From assembly GCA_964496575.1 (NCBI GenBank), contig CAZCAC010000085.1, forward strand, positions 1 to 36,858: a DNA stretch of 36,858 nt, given 5' to 3'. The position numbers and the translations under genes were made by a program. This document shows, in pieces, positions 6,673 through 16,739 of this stretch. The notes below the pieces were generated by a model. The model was not told the DNA's origin. It saw nothing but the letters and a program-made list of their open reading frames with translations, and ran no database searches. This DNA is from CAZCAC01 sp964496575 (GTDB lineage Bacteria > Planctomycetota > UBA1135 > GCA-002686595). The first letter of the stretch is position 1. Each line of letters begins with the position of its first letter.

Positions 6673-8511
6673 ATGTGCGGGATCCTGGGCATCGTGGCGG
6701 CGAGAGGCACCGCCCCTTCGGTCGGTCGGCTCGAGGTCGCGCGGATGCGCGAGCACCTGGCCCACCGCGGCCCCGACGGCGCGGGGCTGTGGCGCGAGGA
6801 GAACGTGATCCTGGCCCACCGGCGCCTGGCGGTCCTCGACCCGACGCCGGCCGGCGAGCAGCCGATGGCCACGCCCGATGGTCGCTACCACCTGATCTAC
6901 AACGGCGAGCTCTACAACGACCACGAACTCCGCGAGGAGCTGCTCGCGGCCGGCGCCGTGCCGGGCGGCTTCCGCAGCGAGTGCGACACGGAGACGCTCC
7001 TGTGGGCGTTCGCCACCTGGGGTCCGGCGGTCTTCCCACGCCTGCGCGGCATGTTCGCGATCGCGGTCTACGACAGCACCGAGCAAGTGCTGCACCTGGC
7101 GCGCGATCCGCTGGGGATGAAGCCGCTCTACTTCCACCGGGGCGCGCGCGAGCTGACCTTCGCCAGCGAGCCCCGGGCGATCCTGGCCCACCCCGCGATC
7201 GAGGCCCTGCCCGACATCGTCATGGTCAGCGCCTACCTCTCCACGCTGCACAGTTGCCTGGGCTCGCGCACCCTCTTCCAGGGCATCCAGACCCTGGAGC
7301 CCGGCGAGCAGCTGTGCTTCGACACCAGGACCGGGCGGGTCCAGGTGAATAGCTTCCGCCGACCCGTGCCCGTCGATCCCGGTCGTCACGAGCCGGAGCG
7401 CTGTGAGCGCGAGGTTCGCGAGCGGCTCGAGGACTCCCTGGCCACTCACCTGCGGGCCGACGTGCCGGTCGCGGCGTTCCTGAGCGGCGGCCTCGACAGC
7501 TCGATCCTCTGCGACATCGCCTCCCACCGTGGGGTGGCGCTCGACACCTGGTGCGCGGGCGGCCGGGACGAGGAGAGCGAGGAAGGGGAGGAGGACTTCG
7601 AGTACGCGCGCCTGGCGGCAGCGGTCATCGGAGCGCGGCATCGCGAGGTCGAGATCGACGAGAGTCGCTTCCTGCGCGACTGGAGCTGGATGGTGGACGA
7701 GCTGGGTCTGCCGCTCAGCACTCCGAACGAGGTCGCCATCCACGCCATGGCCGGCGCACTCCGCCGGGAGGGCAACGTGGTCGCGATCAGCGGCGAGGGC
7801 GCCGACGAGCTGTTCGCCGGCTACGAGCTGGCCATGCAGGCCGCGGCCGCCTTCTGCGAGACGCCGAGCGACCGGCGCACCGGCGGTCGCTTTCAGCTCG
7901 AGGCCGCCAGCTGGGTCGCGCTCGGTATCAAGCACCACGTCCTGCATCGCGAGGTGCTGCCGGCGGTGGAGGGCGACGCCTTCCTGATCGGGGAGTACGA
8001 CGAGCTGTTCCGGCGCTGCGAGCGAGAGGCGGGACCGGAGGCCTCGCCCCTCGACGCGCACCTGCGCTTCCTGCGCCACGGCAACCTGACCGCGCTCCTG
8101 CGGCGCCTCGACAGCGCCTGCATGCTGGCCTCGGTCGAGGGTCGCACGCCCTACGCCGACATCGCGGTGGCCGCGCTGGCCGACTCCTTGCCCATGACGG
8201 CCAAGCTGGGTGAGCTGGAGCCCGCCGGCGCCACGGCGGCGAACCGCGCGGTTCGCGGCAAGCTCGTCCTGCGCCGGGCCTGGCGCGAGCACCTGCCGGC
8301 CGCGGTGATCCAACGTCCCAAGGCGTCGTTCCCCCTGCCCTTTCAGCGCTGGGTGGGGAAGCTGGCCTGGAAGCTCGAGACCTCGCCGTTCGCCCGCGTC
8401 TTCTACTCCACGGCGGCTCGGGAGGAGGTCGCCCGGGATCCCGTGCGCCACTGGCAGCTCGCCTGGCCGATGCTGAACCTCGCGCTGTGGGGCGACCGCT
8501 GGTTCTCCTGA
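6673..8511 (+). CDS. asnB: Asparagine synthase (glutamine-hydrolysing)
   Basis: A 612-residue enzyme that converts aspartate, glutamine and ATP to asparagine, glutamate, AMP and pyrophosphate in the cytoplasm. The ATG at 6673 places the catalytic Cys at position 2 (MCGILGIV), as needed for an N-terminal nucleophile glutaminase; the glutaminase marks HRGPDGAG and LIYNGELYN follow. The synthetase half has the PP-loop SGGLDSS starting at S271, ISGEGADELFAGY, and VEGRTPYAD. The length matches the bacterial class B enzyme (about 550-640). The open frame continues far upstream, but any longer start would bury Cys2. No asparagine-related neighbours are present, so related AsnB-like amidotransferases acting on peptides or glycans remain possible. 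No strong ribosome binding site is visible. Confidence 0.9.
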   Translation: MCGILGIVAARGTAPSVGRLEVARMREHLAHRGPDGAGLWREENVILAHRRLAVLDPTPAGEQPMATPDGRYHLIYNGELYNDHELREELLAAGAVPGGFRSECDTETLLWAFATWGPAVFPRLRGMFAIAVYDSTEQVLHLARDPLGMKPLYFHRGARELTFASEPRAILAHPAIEALPDIVMVSAYLSTLHSCLGSRTLFQGIQTLEPGEQLCFDTRTGRVQVNSFRRPVPVDPGRHEPERCEREVRERLEDSLATHLRADVPVAAFLSGGLDSSILCDIASHRGVALDTWCAGGRDEESEEGEEDFEYARLAAAVIGARHREVEIDESRFLRDWSWMVDELGLPLSTPNEVAIHAMAGALRREGNVVAISGEGADELFAGYELAMQAAAAFCETPSDRRTGGRFQLEAASWVALGIKHHVLHREVLPAVEGDAFLIGEYDELFRRCEREAGPEASPLDAHLRFLRHGNLTALLRRLDSACMLASVEGRTPYADIAVAALADSLPMTAKLGELEPAGATAANRAVRGKLVLRRAWREHLPAAVIQRPKASFPLPFQRWVGKLAWKLETSPFARVFYSTAAREEVARDPVRHWQLAWPMLNLALWGDRWFS

Positions 8512-8602
8512 GTCCTGCCCTTTACCGGCCCCATCCTCGCCCTTTCCGGTAGCCTACGTTCTCCGGTCGTATCGCGAGAATCCCAGCATCAGGAGCCGCA
8601 CC

Positions 8603-9948
8603 ATGCGAGAGCGCCAGACTCTCACTCGCAGGCAATTCATCGAACGAGCGGGGGTGGCGGTCGCCGTGCCGTACGTCCTTCCGTCCTCGGTTCTCGCCCG
8701 CCCCAGGCCAGCGAACGGATCACCCTGGGCGTGATCGGCTGCGGTGGAATGGGTCGCGGGAACATGAGGCAGTTCCTCGGCATGCCCGACGTCCAGGTCG
8801 TCGCCGTCGCCGACCCGGACCTCGTCCAGCGCGATGCGGCACGGAAGGAGGTTGAGGCGAAGTACGCCGGCGAGAGCGCCAGTGGCACCTTCCGGGGCTG
8901 CGCCTCCTACAACGACTACCGCGAGCTCCTCGCCCGCGACGACATCGACGCCGTCATCCAGGCGACCCCCGACCACTGGCACGCGCTGGTCGTCGTCGAC
9001 GCGGCGCGCGCGGGGAAGGACATCTACGGCGAGAAGCCGCTCAGCCTGACCATCCAGCAGGGGCGGGTGATGAGCGATACGGTGACCCGCTACGGCCGCG
9101 TCTTCCAGACCGGCAGCCAGCAGCGCTCCGACGCGCGCTTCCGCCAGGCCTGCGAGCTGGTGCGCGGCGGGCGGATCGGAATGGTGTGCCGCGTGACCTG
9201 CGGGCTGCCCACCGGCAGCCGGACCGTCAATCAGCCCGCGATCCCCGTGCCGGACGGCTTCGACTACGACCTCTGGCTCGGACCCGCTCCGGAAGCGCCG
9301 TACTGCGAGCAGCGCACGCACTGGAACTTCCGCTGGATCCTCGACTACTCCGGCGGACAGGTGACCGACTGGGGGGCGCACCACATCGACATCGCGCACT
9401 GGGGGCTCGGACTCGGCATGACCGGACCGGTGGAGGTGGAAGGGGAAGGCGAGTTCCCCACCGACGGCCTGTGGAACGCGGCGGTGCACTACCGCTTCGT
9501 CGCCCGGTACGCCAAGGGGGTGGAGATCGTGGTCACCGACGACTTCGAGAACGGGGTGAAGTTCGAAGGTGAGCAGGGCTGGATCTTCGTCAGCCGCAGC
9601 CGGATCGAGGCTCACCCGATGTCGCTCCTGATGGATGCCCCAGCGGAGTCGTCCGGGGGCATGGGCATGGGGATGTCCTCGATGGGCGGGGATCGCGGAG
9701 TGAGCGACATGCTCTATCCGACCGCCACCGGCCACCGCCGCAACTTCATCGACTGCGTTCGAATGCGCATGGAGCCGATCGCTCCGATCGAGCAGGCCCA
9801 CCGCACGATCACCGTCGCGCATCTCGGGAACATCGCCATGCAGCTCGGCCGCAAGGTGCGCTGGAACCCGGACACGGAGCGCTTCGTAGACGACCCCAAG
9901 GCGGAACGGATGCGCGATCGGGCGATGCGCGCGCCCTGGAGGCTCTAG
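8603..9948 (+). CDS. Gfo/Idh/MocA oxidoreductase with Tat signal, frameshifted near 8701-8704
   Basis: An NAD(P)-binding oxidoreductase of the exported planctomycete type. An ATG at 8603, with AGGAG seven bases upstream, opens a Tat signal peptide: TLTRRQFIERAGVAVAV then PYVLPSSVLA. That frame stops after 44 codons, while the enzyme continues in another frame from about 8705 (ITLGVIGCGGMGRGN, the Rossmann GxGxxG). Adding one C to the CCCC run at 8701-8704 joins them as ARPQASERITLGVIG, giving about 448 residues. Later marks are VVAVADPD, the EKP motif in GEKPLSLTIQQG, and DWGAHHIDIAHWGLG. Family members oxidise or rearrange sugars and sugar derivatives; the substrate is unknown. The TAG stop abuts the ATG of the next gene. 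The break may be a sequencing error, a real mutation or, less likely, programmed slippage. Confidence 0.85.
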
Positions 9949-12026
9949 ATGAAGCTGCATCGACTGATGAGACTCCTCGTCGTGGCGACGCTCGTCGCCG
10001 CTGCGGCGAACGCCACCCCCGACGAGTGGGAGGACGCCGCGGCCTACGAGCAGGGAGCGAGTCGGGAATGTCTCTCGACGATCGAGGACCAGGTCACCGC
10101 GGCGCTGGCCCGTCGAGCGACGCGCCGGGCCGTGGTCGGCGCCCTCGACCGACTGGTCGCGGACGAGGCGGCCACCTACGAGGGTCGCCTCTTCGCCTGC
10201 CGGCAGCTGGCGCGCATCGGTGGGGAGGAGAGCGTCGACGACCTGGCCCCGCTGCTTCGCGACGAGCGGCTCAGCGACGGCGCCCGCTACGCGCTCGAGC
10301 GGATCGAGGCGGAAGCCGCGACCGACGCGCTGCGAGACGCCCTGGAGGAGGTCGACGGCCTGCGCCGGATCGGCGTAATCAACTCCCTGGGCGAGCGCCG
10401 GGACGCGAAGGCGGTGCCGCCGGTCGCCGCGCTGCTCCCGGAGCTGGACCGCGCGACCACCCGGGCCGCCGTCGAGATGCTGGGTGAGGTCGGCGACGAG
10501 CGGGCCGCCCGTCTCCTGCTTGGGCTGGAGCGCGCGCGCCGGCCGGGGCCCGGCCCGGCGCTGACCTCCTGGCCGATGCGCTCCTGCGCTGCGGCGATCA
10601 CCTCGCCGCCGAGGGAAACGTCGACCTCGCCATCGAGATCTTCGCCGCCGTGGCGAGCGAGAACCACCACCAGCACGTGCGCGTCGCCGGCCTGCGCGGT
10701 CTGGCCTTCCTGAGACCGGCCGAGACCGCGGTCACCGTGGTCGAGCTGCTCGGTGCGGACGACCCGGTCTGGCGGGGAGCCGCGTCCCGGTTGATCGGGA
10801 CCGTTCCCGGGACGGAGGCGACCGAGGCGTACGCCGAGCTGCTCCCGCTCCTCGAGGGCGAGGACCAGGTCCGCCTGCTGGAGGCCCTCGCCAGTCGAGG
10901 CGATCCCGCCGCGACGCCGGCGATCCTGCCGCTCTTGCTGGTGAGCGACTGGCGCGTGGTCCGCGCCTCGATCGAGGCCCTGGGCCGGACCGGCGACGCT
11001 TCGGCGGTGCTGCCGCTGGCGCTGCTCGCCGCGAATGGAAACGAGCAGGCGCGCACCAGCCTGTACGGGATGAAGGCGCCGGACGTGGACATGGCGATCG
11101 CCCGGGAGCTGCGGGCGGAGGAGGTCCCGGGCGTCCGCACCGCGCTGGCCAGGGCCCTCGGGAGGCGGCGCGCGATGAACGCGGCGCCGGTGCTCGTCTC
11201 GGTCGCGGCCAACGACCCGGTGCTGGCCGTGCGCAGCGCGGCCCTCGACGCGCTGGGCATGGTCGCGGAGGCGGAGCGGTTGCAGACGATGATCCTGTTG
11301 CTCACGCGAGCGACGCATCCGTACGAGATCGCCTCGGCGGTCGACGCCGTGGTGGCCACCTGCTTGCGCATCGAGGACGAGGAGGAGCGTTCCCGACCGG
11401 TCGTCGACGCGCTGGAGTGGGCCCGTGGTCCGGCCCTCCTGGCGTTGCTCCGGGTGAGCGGTCGGATCGGCGGCGAGTCGGCGCTGTTCGCGGTGGCCGG
11501 ACGGCTGCGCGAGGAGGGCGAGGTGGCCGAGGTCGCGTGCGAGGTCCTGGCCGAGTGGCCCGACGCGGAGCTCGCCGAGGCGCTCCTGGCGGTCGCCCGC
11601 AATACCGACGGGACTCCGCGCCGCGCCGCGTTCGAGGGGTTCGTGCACACGGCCGCGAAGCCGGCCGATCGTCCCGCCGAGGCGACCGTCGAGCTGTTCC
11701 GCGAGGCCTTCGACCTCGCCGAGGACGACGAGATGAAGCTCCTGGCGCTTGGCGGCCTGGCCGGGACCGGGCACGTCGACGCGCTGGTCCTCGCCGGGCG
11801 GCACCTGGAGAGCGCGGTGACGCGAGAGCGGGCCGCGCTGACCATGATCGCGATCGCCGGCGCGATCGGCGAGAAGGACCACGAGGCCGCGCGCGCCGCG
11901 GTGGATCGAGCGCGGGAAGCCTGTCCCACGAGCCCCGCGGTGCGCCAGCGCGCCGGGGAGGTGATCGACGAGCTCGAGCGTGACACCGACCACGGTCACA
12001 CGACCGACGAGGAGACCGGGGAATGA
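9949..12026 (+). CDS. Exported HEAT-repeat protein, frameshifted near 10530-10563
   Basis: A predicted 692-residue protein if one base is restored. The N-terminus MKLHRLMRLLVVATLVAAAANA is a signal peptide. The rest is alpha-helical HEAT-like repeats such as AVEMLGEVGDERAARLL, VRASIEALGRTGDASAVLPL and VRSAALDALGMVAEA. The first frame reads well to about 10530; the second reads well from about 10560 (ADLLADALLRCGDHLA). The junction is a run of GGGG, CCC and CGCG, and the shift equals one lost base, the same type as in the preceding gene. HEAT arrays act as protein-binding scaffolds; no enzymatic motif is present. The ATG directly follows the upstream stop, and the last codons overlap the DUF3179 gene (ATGA), so the three genes form one operon. 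Confidence 0.75.
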
Positions 12027-13135
12027 ACGCGATGAATCGACTCCAGAAGAGGACGGCGATGACGATGCTGCTCGGCCTGTCGCTCTCCTCGCAGCTCACC
12101 GGCACCGCTCCCGCGGCACAGGAGGAGGACCCCGACCTGCGGCTCAACGAGCTCACCGTGGACAACTCGCTCGTGCCCGTCGACCAGGTCCTCAAGGGCG
12201 GCCCGCCTCGCGACGGGATTCCAGCCTTGACCCACCCCGAGGTTATCGACGCGGGCAGCGCGGCGTTCATGCGGCCGGACGACCTGGTCATCGGCGTCCA
12301 CCTCTCCGGCGAGGCGCGGGCCTATCCCCTGCGCATCATGGCCTGGCACGAGCTCGTGAACGACCGTGTCGGCGGGCAGGACATCCTGGTCACCTACTGC
12401 CCGCTCTGCCGCTCGACCCTGGTCTTCGACCGTCGGGTCGACGGCGTGGTGCGGGAGTTCGGTGTCAGCGGTCTGCTGTACAACTCCAACGTCCTGATGT
12501 ACAGCCGAGCCTTGACGCTCGACCAGTCGAGCCTCTGGAGCCAGGGTCAGCTGCGGGCCGTCGTCGGCCCCGACGCGATGGCGGGGCGGACGCTGAGGCT
12601 CTTGCCCTCGGTGCTGACCACCTGGAGTCACTGGTTGATGGGACATCCGGGAACCACCGTGCTATCGACCCGGACGGGCCACAGCCGGGACGGCTACCAG
12701 CAGGAACCCTACGAGGACTACTTCGAGCACGAAGAGCTGAAGTTCCCGGTGTTCGACACCGACCTGGAGGACCGCCCCGAGCGCTTCGAGATCAAGGAGC
12801 CGATGATCCTGGTTCAGGTGGATAAGAGCTGGAAGGCCTACGCGGTCGAGGACGTGGCTCGCGTAGCCGGCGAAGGGGGGTGGTTCACCGACACCATCGG
12901 CGAGCACCCCGTGCTGCTCACCTACGACCGGGACTCCAACACGGTGAACGTGGGACCTCGAGGACAGCCGGAGCAGTACGCCATGGCCCACCTCTACTGG
13001 TTCGCCATCAAGGCCCTCCGACCCGACGTGGAGATCTTCCAGCCCGAGGGAGTCGACGAGGTGCTGGAGGACTGGTGGTCCGAGTCGATCCAGCCGGAGG
13101 ACCTCTCGAGGATCCTCGAGCACCTGGATCTGTAG
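12023..13135 (+). CDS. Exported DUF3179 domain-containing protein
   Basis: A 370-residue protein with a probable signal peptide (MTMLLGLSLSSQLTGTAPAA, after a short charged N-terminus). The body matches DUF3179: VDQVLKGGPPRDGIPAL, AYPLRIMAWHELVND, then TYCPLCRSTLVFDR and GLLYNSNVLMYSR. The paired cysteines in YCPLC are typical of the family and could bind a metal or form a disulfide. No biochemical function is established for the family that I know of. The ATG overlaps the TGA of the HEAT-repeat gene (ATGA), which suggests translational coupling. The run Gfo/Idh/MocA - HEAT - DUF3179 may act together at the cell envelope; this is inference. Only four bases separate its stop from the stop of the convergent kinase gene. 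Confidence 0.88.
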   Translation: MNAMNRLQKRTAMTMLLGLSLSSQLTGTAPAAQEEDPDLRLNELTVDNSLVPVDQVLKGGPPRDGIPALTHPEVIDAGSAAFMRPDDLVIGVHLSGEARAYPLRIMAWHELVNDRVGGQDILVTYCPLCRSTLVFDRRVDGVVREFGVSGLLYNSNVLMYSRALTLDQSSLWSQGQLRAVVGPDAMAGRTLRLLPSVLTTWSHWLMGHPGTTVLSTRTGHSRDGYQQEPYEDYFEHEELKFPVFDTDLEDRPERFEIKEPMILVQVDKSWKAYAVEDVARVAGEGGWFTDTIGEHPVLLTYDRDSNTVNVGPRGQPEQYAMAHLYWFAIKALRPDVEIFQPEGVDEVLEDWWSESIQPEDLSRILEHLDL

Positions 13136-13139
13136 CGGA

Positions 13140-16100
13140 TCACTCCCCTTCCGCCGGTTCGGACGTTCCGAGCAGCTCGCGTGCCTCCTCGAGAGTCCGT
13201 GCCCCCTCGGGGTCCGCGACGCCCAGCTCCTCCTCGCCCGGAGCCTCGAGGGTCTCGAGCAGCGTTCGGGCCTCCTCTTCCCGCCCCAGTCGGGAGAGGG
13301 TCATCGCCCGGAAGGACTCATGGGGCAGGTTCCCATCCTCGATCAACTCCTCGCAGGCCTCGAGCGCGGCCAGCGCCTCCTCGTGGCGTTCCAGTCGGTA
13401 GAGGGCGATGCCCAGATTGCTGCGCCACCACTGGTTCTCCGGGTCGAGCTCCATCGCCCGCGTGGTCGCGGTGTGGGCGAGCTCGTAGAGGGGGCGCTGG
13501 AAGCCGGGGGTTCGCAGCACGAACCAGGAGAGGTCCGAGACCCGCGCCGAGTAGAGATCCTCGGAGATCTGCCCGGAGAGATGGCGCCTCAGGAAGGGGG
13601 CGGCGCGCAGCGGCTCCTCCCGGAGATCGAAGTAGCTCAGCAGGTTGTCCAGCGCCAGGACGGCGAGGTGGTGACTGATGCCGAACACCTCGACGCACTC
13701 GTTCCACGTGCCGACCAGCACGGCCTCGGCCTCGCCCTCTCGCTCGAGCTCGAGCAACGTGCCGGCCAGCGATCGCTCGAGCAGGAGTCGCGCGGTGTTC
13801 GGGCGCCCGAACGCCTCGGCGAGCAGCGCCAGGGCCCGGCGATACAGCTCCGCCGAGGTCTCGAGGTCCCCTTCCACCTGCGCGAGATGGGCGAGCTCCT
13901 CGTAGCAGCCGATCACCGACCAGGGGAAGTGAGTCCGCCGCGGCTCGAGGACGGTGAGGATCCGCTCCTGCACCTCGCCCGAGAGGGGCGCGTCGAGCTC
14001 GCCGGGGAAGTAGGGGAGCCAGGAGAGGCTCAGGGCGACGATCACGGACAGGGGGTCGTCCGTGGCGAGCCGGGACTCCCACAGCTCGAGCACGCGATTC
14101 ACCTGCTCCTCGTACCGGATGATGTTGAAGCCGGTGTACAGGCCGATCTGATCCGGAGGACCGAATAGCTCGAGCTCGAGCTGCTCCAGCGCCTCGACGA
14201 GCTCCCGCTGCTCCTCGCCGAATGCGGCGTGGCGTTGCTCGTCGGTCCAGGTGGAGCTCTTCGAGAACGCCATCGCTTCGGCCAGCTCCTGTCGGTACAC
14301 CTCCGCCCGCTCCCGGTCGCCGCAACGCTCGTAGTGGCGCACCAGGTGGTAGATGGAGTCCAGGCTCGCGGGGCTGTTCGGACCCCGCGCGGAGAGGATC
14401 GCGCGGTGGCTCTCCAGCAGGATCGCCTCCGCCTCCTCCCGCTGGCCGAGGTTGCTCAGCGCCTCGCCGAGCAGCGACCTCGCGCTGGCCAGGAGCCAGT
14501 GGTCGGGGGCCAGGGTCGCCGAGTAGATGTCGATCGACTCCCGGACCAGCTGCTCCGCGTGCCGGCTCCGCCCCGTCTGGTTCAGGGCGGTGACGAGGTC
14601 GGCGAGGGTCCGGGCGATCTGGGGGTGGATCGCCTCCTGGTGACGCCGTCGGATCTCGAGAGCGTCCTCGAGCAGCATGATGGTCTCGTCTCGCGTCGCC
14701 CGGACGTCGAGGAGCTCGGCCAGGAACTCGAGCGAGTCGGCCAGGACCAGCCAGAGTGGATCGCCCTCGGTGAGCTCGCGCGCGGCGACCTCGGAGAGCT
14801 CGTCGAGGTGCTCCGGCAGCGTCCCGGTGTCGGCCACGATCACGAAATCCGTCACGTGGACCAGCCGCTCGGCCAGCTCGGGGGCGCTCGCCGCGAACAG
14901 ACCGAAGGCGAGCTCCTGGGCTCGCCACGCGAGACCGCGGTCGTTGCGGCTGTCGGAGTCGGCGTAGGTCTGGGCCAGGCGGTGAGTCGTGGCGTAGAGC
15001 TCCGCGAGCGGCGTGGTGACCATTCCCGCCTCGATGTCCATGGCCCGCTGCAGGTGCGCTTCCGCCTCGCGCAGCTCGCCCATCGACTGGAATGCGCGCC
15101 CGAGTGCGCCGCGCACGGCGGCCTCCCCTTCGGGGTAGCGGGCGAAGGCCTCCTCGACCTGCTCGCCGGCGCGCCGCAGCACGTCGGCGAGGGTCAGCCC
15201 GGGGATCAGCGAGACCTCGGGGTCGGCGAGCGCCACCGTCTCGACCAGGAAGTCGGTCACCGCCTCGGCGTTCTCCATCCGCCTCTGCGCCAGCGCGAGC
15301 GCCTCCTCGGCGTCCTGACGCGCCTCTTCCTCGCGCTCGCGCGCCGTGTCGGCACGGAGCCGGGCCGCGTCCGCGTCGAGCCGCTCCCGCTCCGCGTTCC
15401 GCGCGCTTTCCTGCGCCTCGTCGCGCTGCTGGGCGGCGGTCAAGAGTCCCCACGCGAGTCCCGCCGAGCCGACGAGCAGCGCCAGCAGGACCAGCGCACC
15501 CGCGACGACCGCCGTACGGTTGCGGCGGAAGAACTTGAACGCCCGATAGCCCAGCTCCGGTGGCCCGGCGAGCACCGGCTCGTGAGCGAGGTGGCGGCGG
15601 ATGTCCGCGGCCAGCTCCGAGGTGCTGGCGTATCGCCGCGCGGGGTCGCCTTCCATCGCCTTGAGGGTGATCCAGTCGAGGTCGCCGGCGAGTCGGCGGA
15701 CCAGCGAACGCGTGCTGGTTCCCCGCCGTTCGGCGATGGTGGTCGATTCGCGACCCAGGCGCGAGATCCGCCGGCTCGGCGGCACCGGCGCGCTCTCCTC
15801 GTCGTCCCTTCCCGGCAGGACGCCGACCAGGAGGTCGTAGAGCATCACGCCCAGCGAGTACACGTCGGAGCGGGTATCGACGGCGGCGCCCTCCGGCGAG
15901 GACTGCTCCGGGCTCATGTAGTGGCGGGTGCCGACCACCTCCTGCGCCCGCGTCTGCCGCTCCCACCGCTCCGGCGCGTCGGCGGTGGCACAGGCGATGC
16001 CGAAGTCGATCACCTTGGCGACCGCTCCGTCGTCGCGCCGCGTGACCAGGACGTTGCTCGGCTTGAGATCGCGGTGGATGATCCCCTTCTGGTGCGCGTG

Positions 16101-16724
16101 CTGTACCGCGTCGCACACCTGGATGAACAGCTCGAGCCGCGCGCCGGTGTCGAGGCGCTCCTCGTCGCAGTAGCGATCGATCGGGAGCCCCGGGGCGTAC
16201 TCCATCACGAAGTAGGGGCGGCCCGCGTCGGTCGCTCCGCTGTCGACGATGCGGGCGATTCCGGGATGGTCCATCAGGCGCAGCGCCTCGCGCTCGTGCT
16301 CGAAGCGCGAGAGCACCTCGGCGCTGTCCATCCCCGGCTTGATCAGCTTGATCGCCACCTCGCGGCGCACCGGGCGGCGCTGCTCGGCCAGGTAGACGGC
16401 GCCCATGCCCCCCTCGCCGATCTTCTTCAGCACCAGGTAGGGGCCTATCCGCTCGGGCATCGCCTCCGGATCGGTGGGGGGGCGGGGCGTGTCGACGCCG
16501 TCCGTCCAGGCCCTCGTGCCGTCGTCGGTCTCGTCGAGCAGGATCGGGCTGGTCAGGAACGCCTTGGTCTCCTCGTCGTCGTGCGCGAGCAGTGACTCGA
16601 GCTCCACGCGCAGCTCGGGATCTCCGGCGAGGTGGCGGCGGTAGAAACCCTCGCGCTCGGACACCGACAGGTGAACGGCGATGTCGAAGAGCTCCTCGAT
16701 CCTCTTTTCGCGATCTCCGTCCAT
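13140..16724 (-). CDS. Transmembrane Ser/Thr protein kinase with TPR repeats
   Basis: A 1194-residue kinase with a short N-terminal helical region (about 1-90), then a Hanks-type kinase domain at about 95-370: glycine loop IGEGGMGAVYLAE (102-114), K126, catalytic HRDLKPSN (217-224) and DFG (240-242), all intact. A single membrane helix lies at about 404-428 (VVAGALVLLALLVG), followed by a coiled-coil rich in Arg and Glu. The remaining 700 residues are TPR-like helical repeats, predicted outside the cytoplasm, for example LYRRALALLAEAFG and IALYRLERHEEALAALE. It probably senses or assembles an extracytoplasmic partner and signals by phosphorylation. The sigma factor gene lies 15 bases upstream, and such pairs are common in planctomycetes. 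The start has a GGAG site about five bases upstream. Confidence 0.93.
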   Translation of the reverse strand: MDGDREKRIEELFDIAVHLSVSEREGFYRRHLAGDPELRVELESLLAHDDEETKAFLTSPILLDETDDGTRAWTDGVDTPRPPTDPEAMPERIGPYLVLKKIGEGGMGAVYLAEQRRPVRREVAIKLIKPGMDSAEVLSRFEHEREALRLMDHPGIARIVDSGATDAGRPYFVMEYAPGLPIDRYCDEERLDTGARLELFIQVCDAVQHAHQKGIIHRDLKPSNVLVTRRDDGAVAKVIDFGIACATADAPERWERQTRAQEVVGTRHYMSPEQSSPEGAAVDTRSDVYSLGVMLYDLLVGVLPGRDDEESAPVPPSRRISRLGRESTTIAERRGTSTRSLVRRLAGDLDWITLKAMEGDPARRYASTSELAADIRRHLAHEPVLAGPPELGYRAFKFFRRNRTAVVAGALVLLALLVGSAGLAWGLLTAAQQRDEAQESARNAERERLDADAARLRADTAREREEEARQDAEEALALAQRRMENAEAVTDFLVETVALADPEVSLIPGLTLADVLRRAGEQVEEAFARYPEGEAAVRGALGRAFQSMGELREAEAHLQRAMDIEAGMVTTPLAELYATTHRLAQTYADSDSRNDRGLAWRAQELAFGLFAASAPELAERLVHVTDFVIVADTGTLPEHLDELSEVAARELTEGDPLWLVLADSLEFLAELLDVRATRDETIMLLEDALEIRRRHQEAIHPQIARTLADLVTALNQTGRSRHAEQLVRESIDIYSATLAPDHWLLASARSLLGEALSNLGQREEAEAILLESHRAILSARGPNSPASLDSIYHLVRHYERCGDRERAEVYRQELAEAMAFSKSSTWTDEQRHAAFGEEQRELVEALEQLELELFGPPDQIGLYTGFNIIRYEEQVNRVLELWESRLATDDPLSVIVALSLSWLPYFPGELDAPLSGEVQERILTVLEPRRTHFPWSVIGCYEELAHLAQVEGDLETSAELYRRALALLAEAFGRPNTARLLLERSLAGTLLELEREGEAEAVLVGTWNECVEVFGISHHLAVLALDNLLSYFDLREEPLRAAPFLRRHLSGQISEDLYSARVSDLSWFVLRTPGFQRPLYELAHTATTRAMELDPENQWWRSNLGIALYRLERHEEALAALEACEELIEDGNLPHESFRAMTLSRLGREEEARTLLETLEAPGEEELGVADPEGARTLEEARELLGTSEPAEGE

Positions 16725-16739
16725 GGTTCTCCGCCCGCG

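Noticed and set aside
5320..8451. Minus-strand open frame of 1043 codons
   Set aside because: It overlaps the protease and asparagine synthetase genes, has Arg/Pro/Gln-rich low-complexity translation and no domain; it is a high-GC shadow frame.
14229..16595. Plus-strand open frame of 788 codons opposite the kinase
   Set aside because: It is the antisense shadow of the kinase gene; no signal, domain or ribosome binding site.
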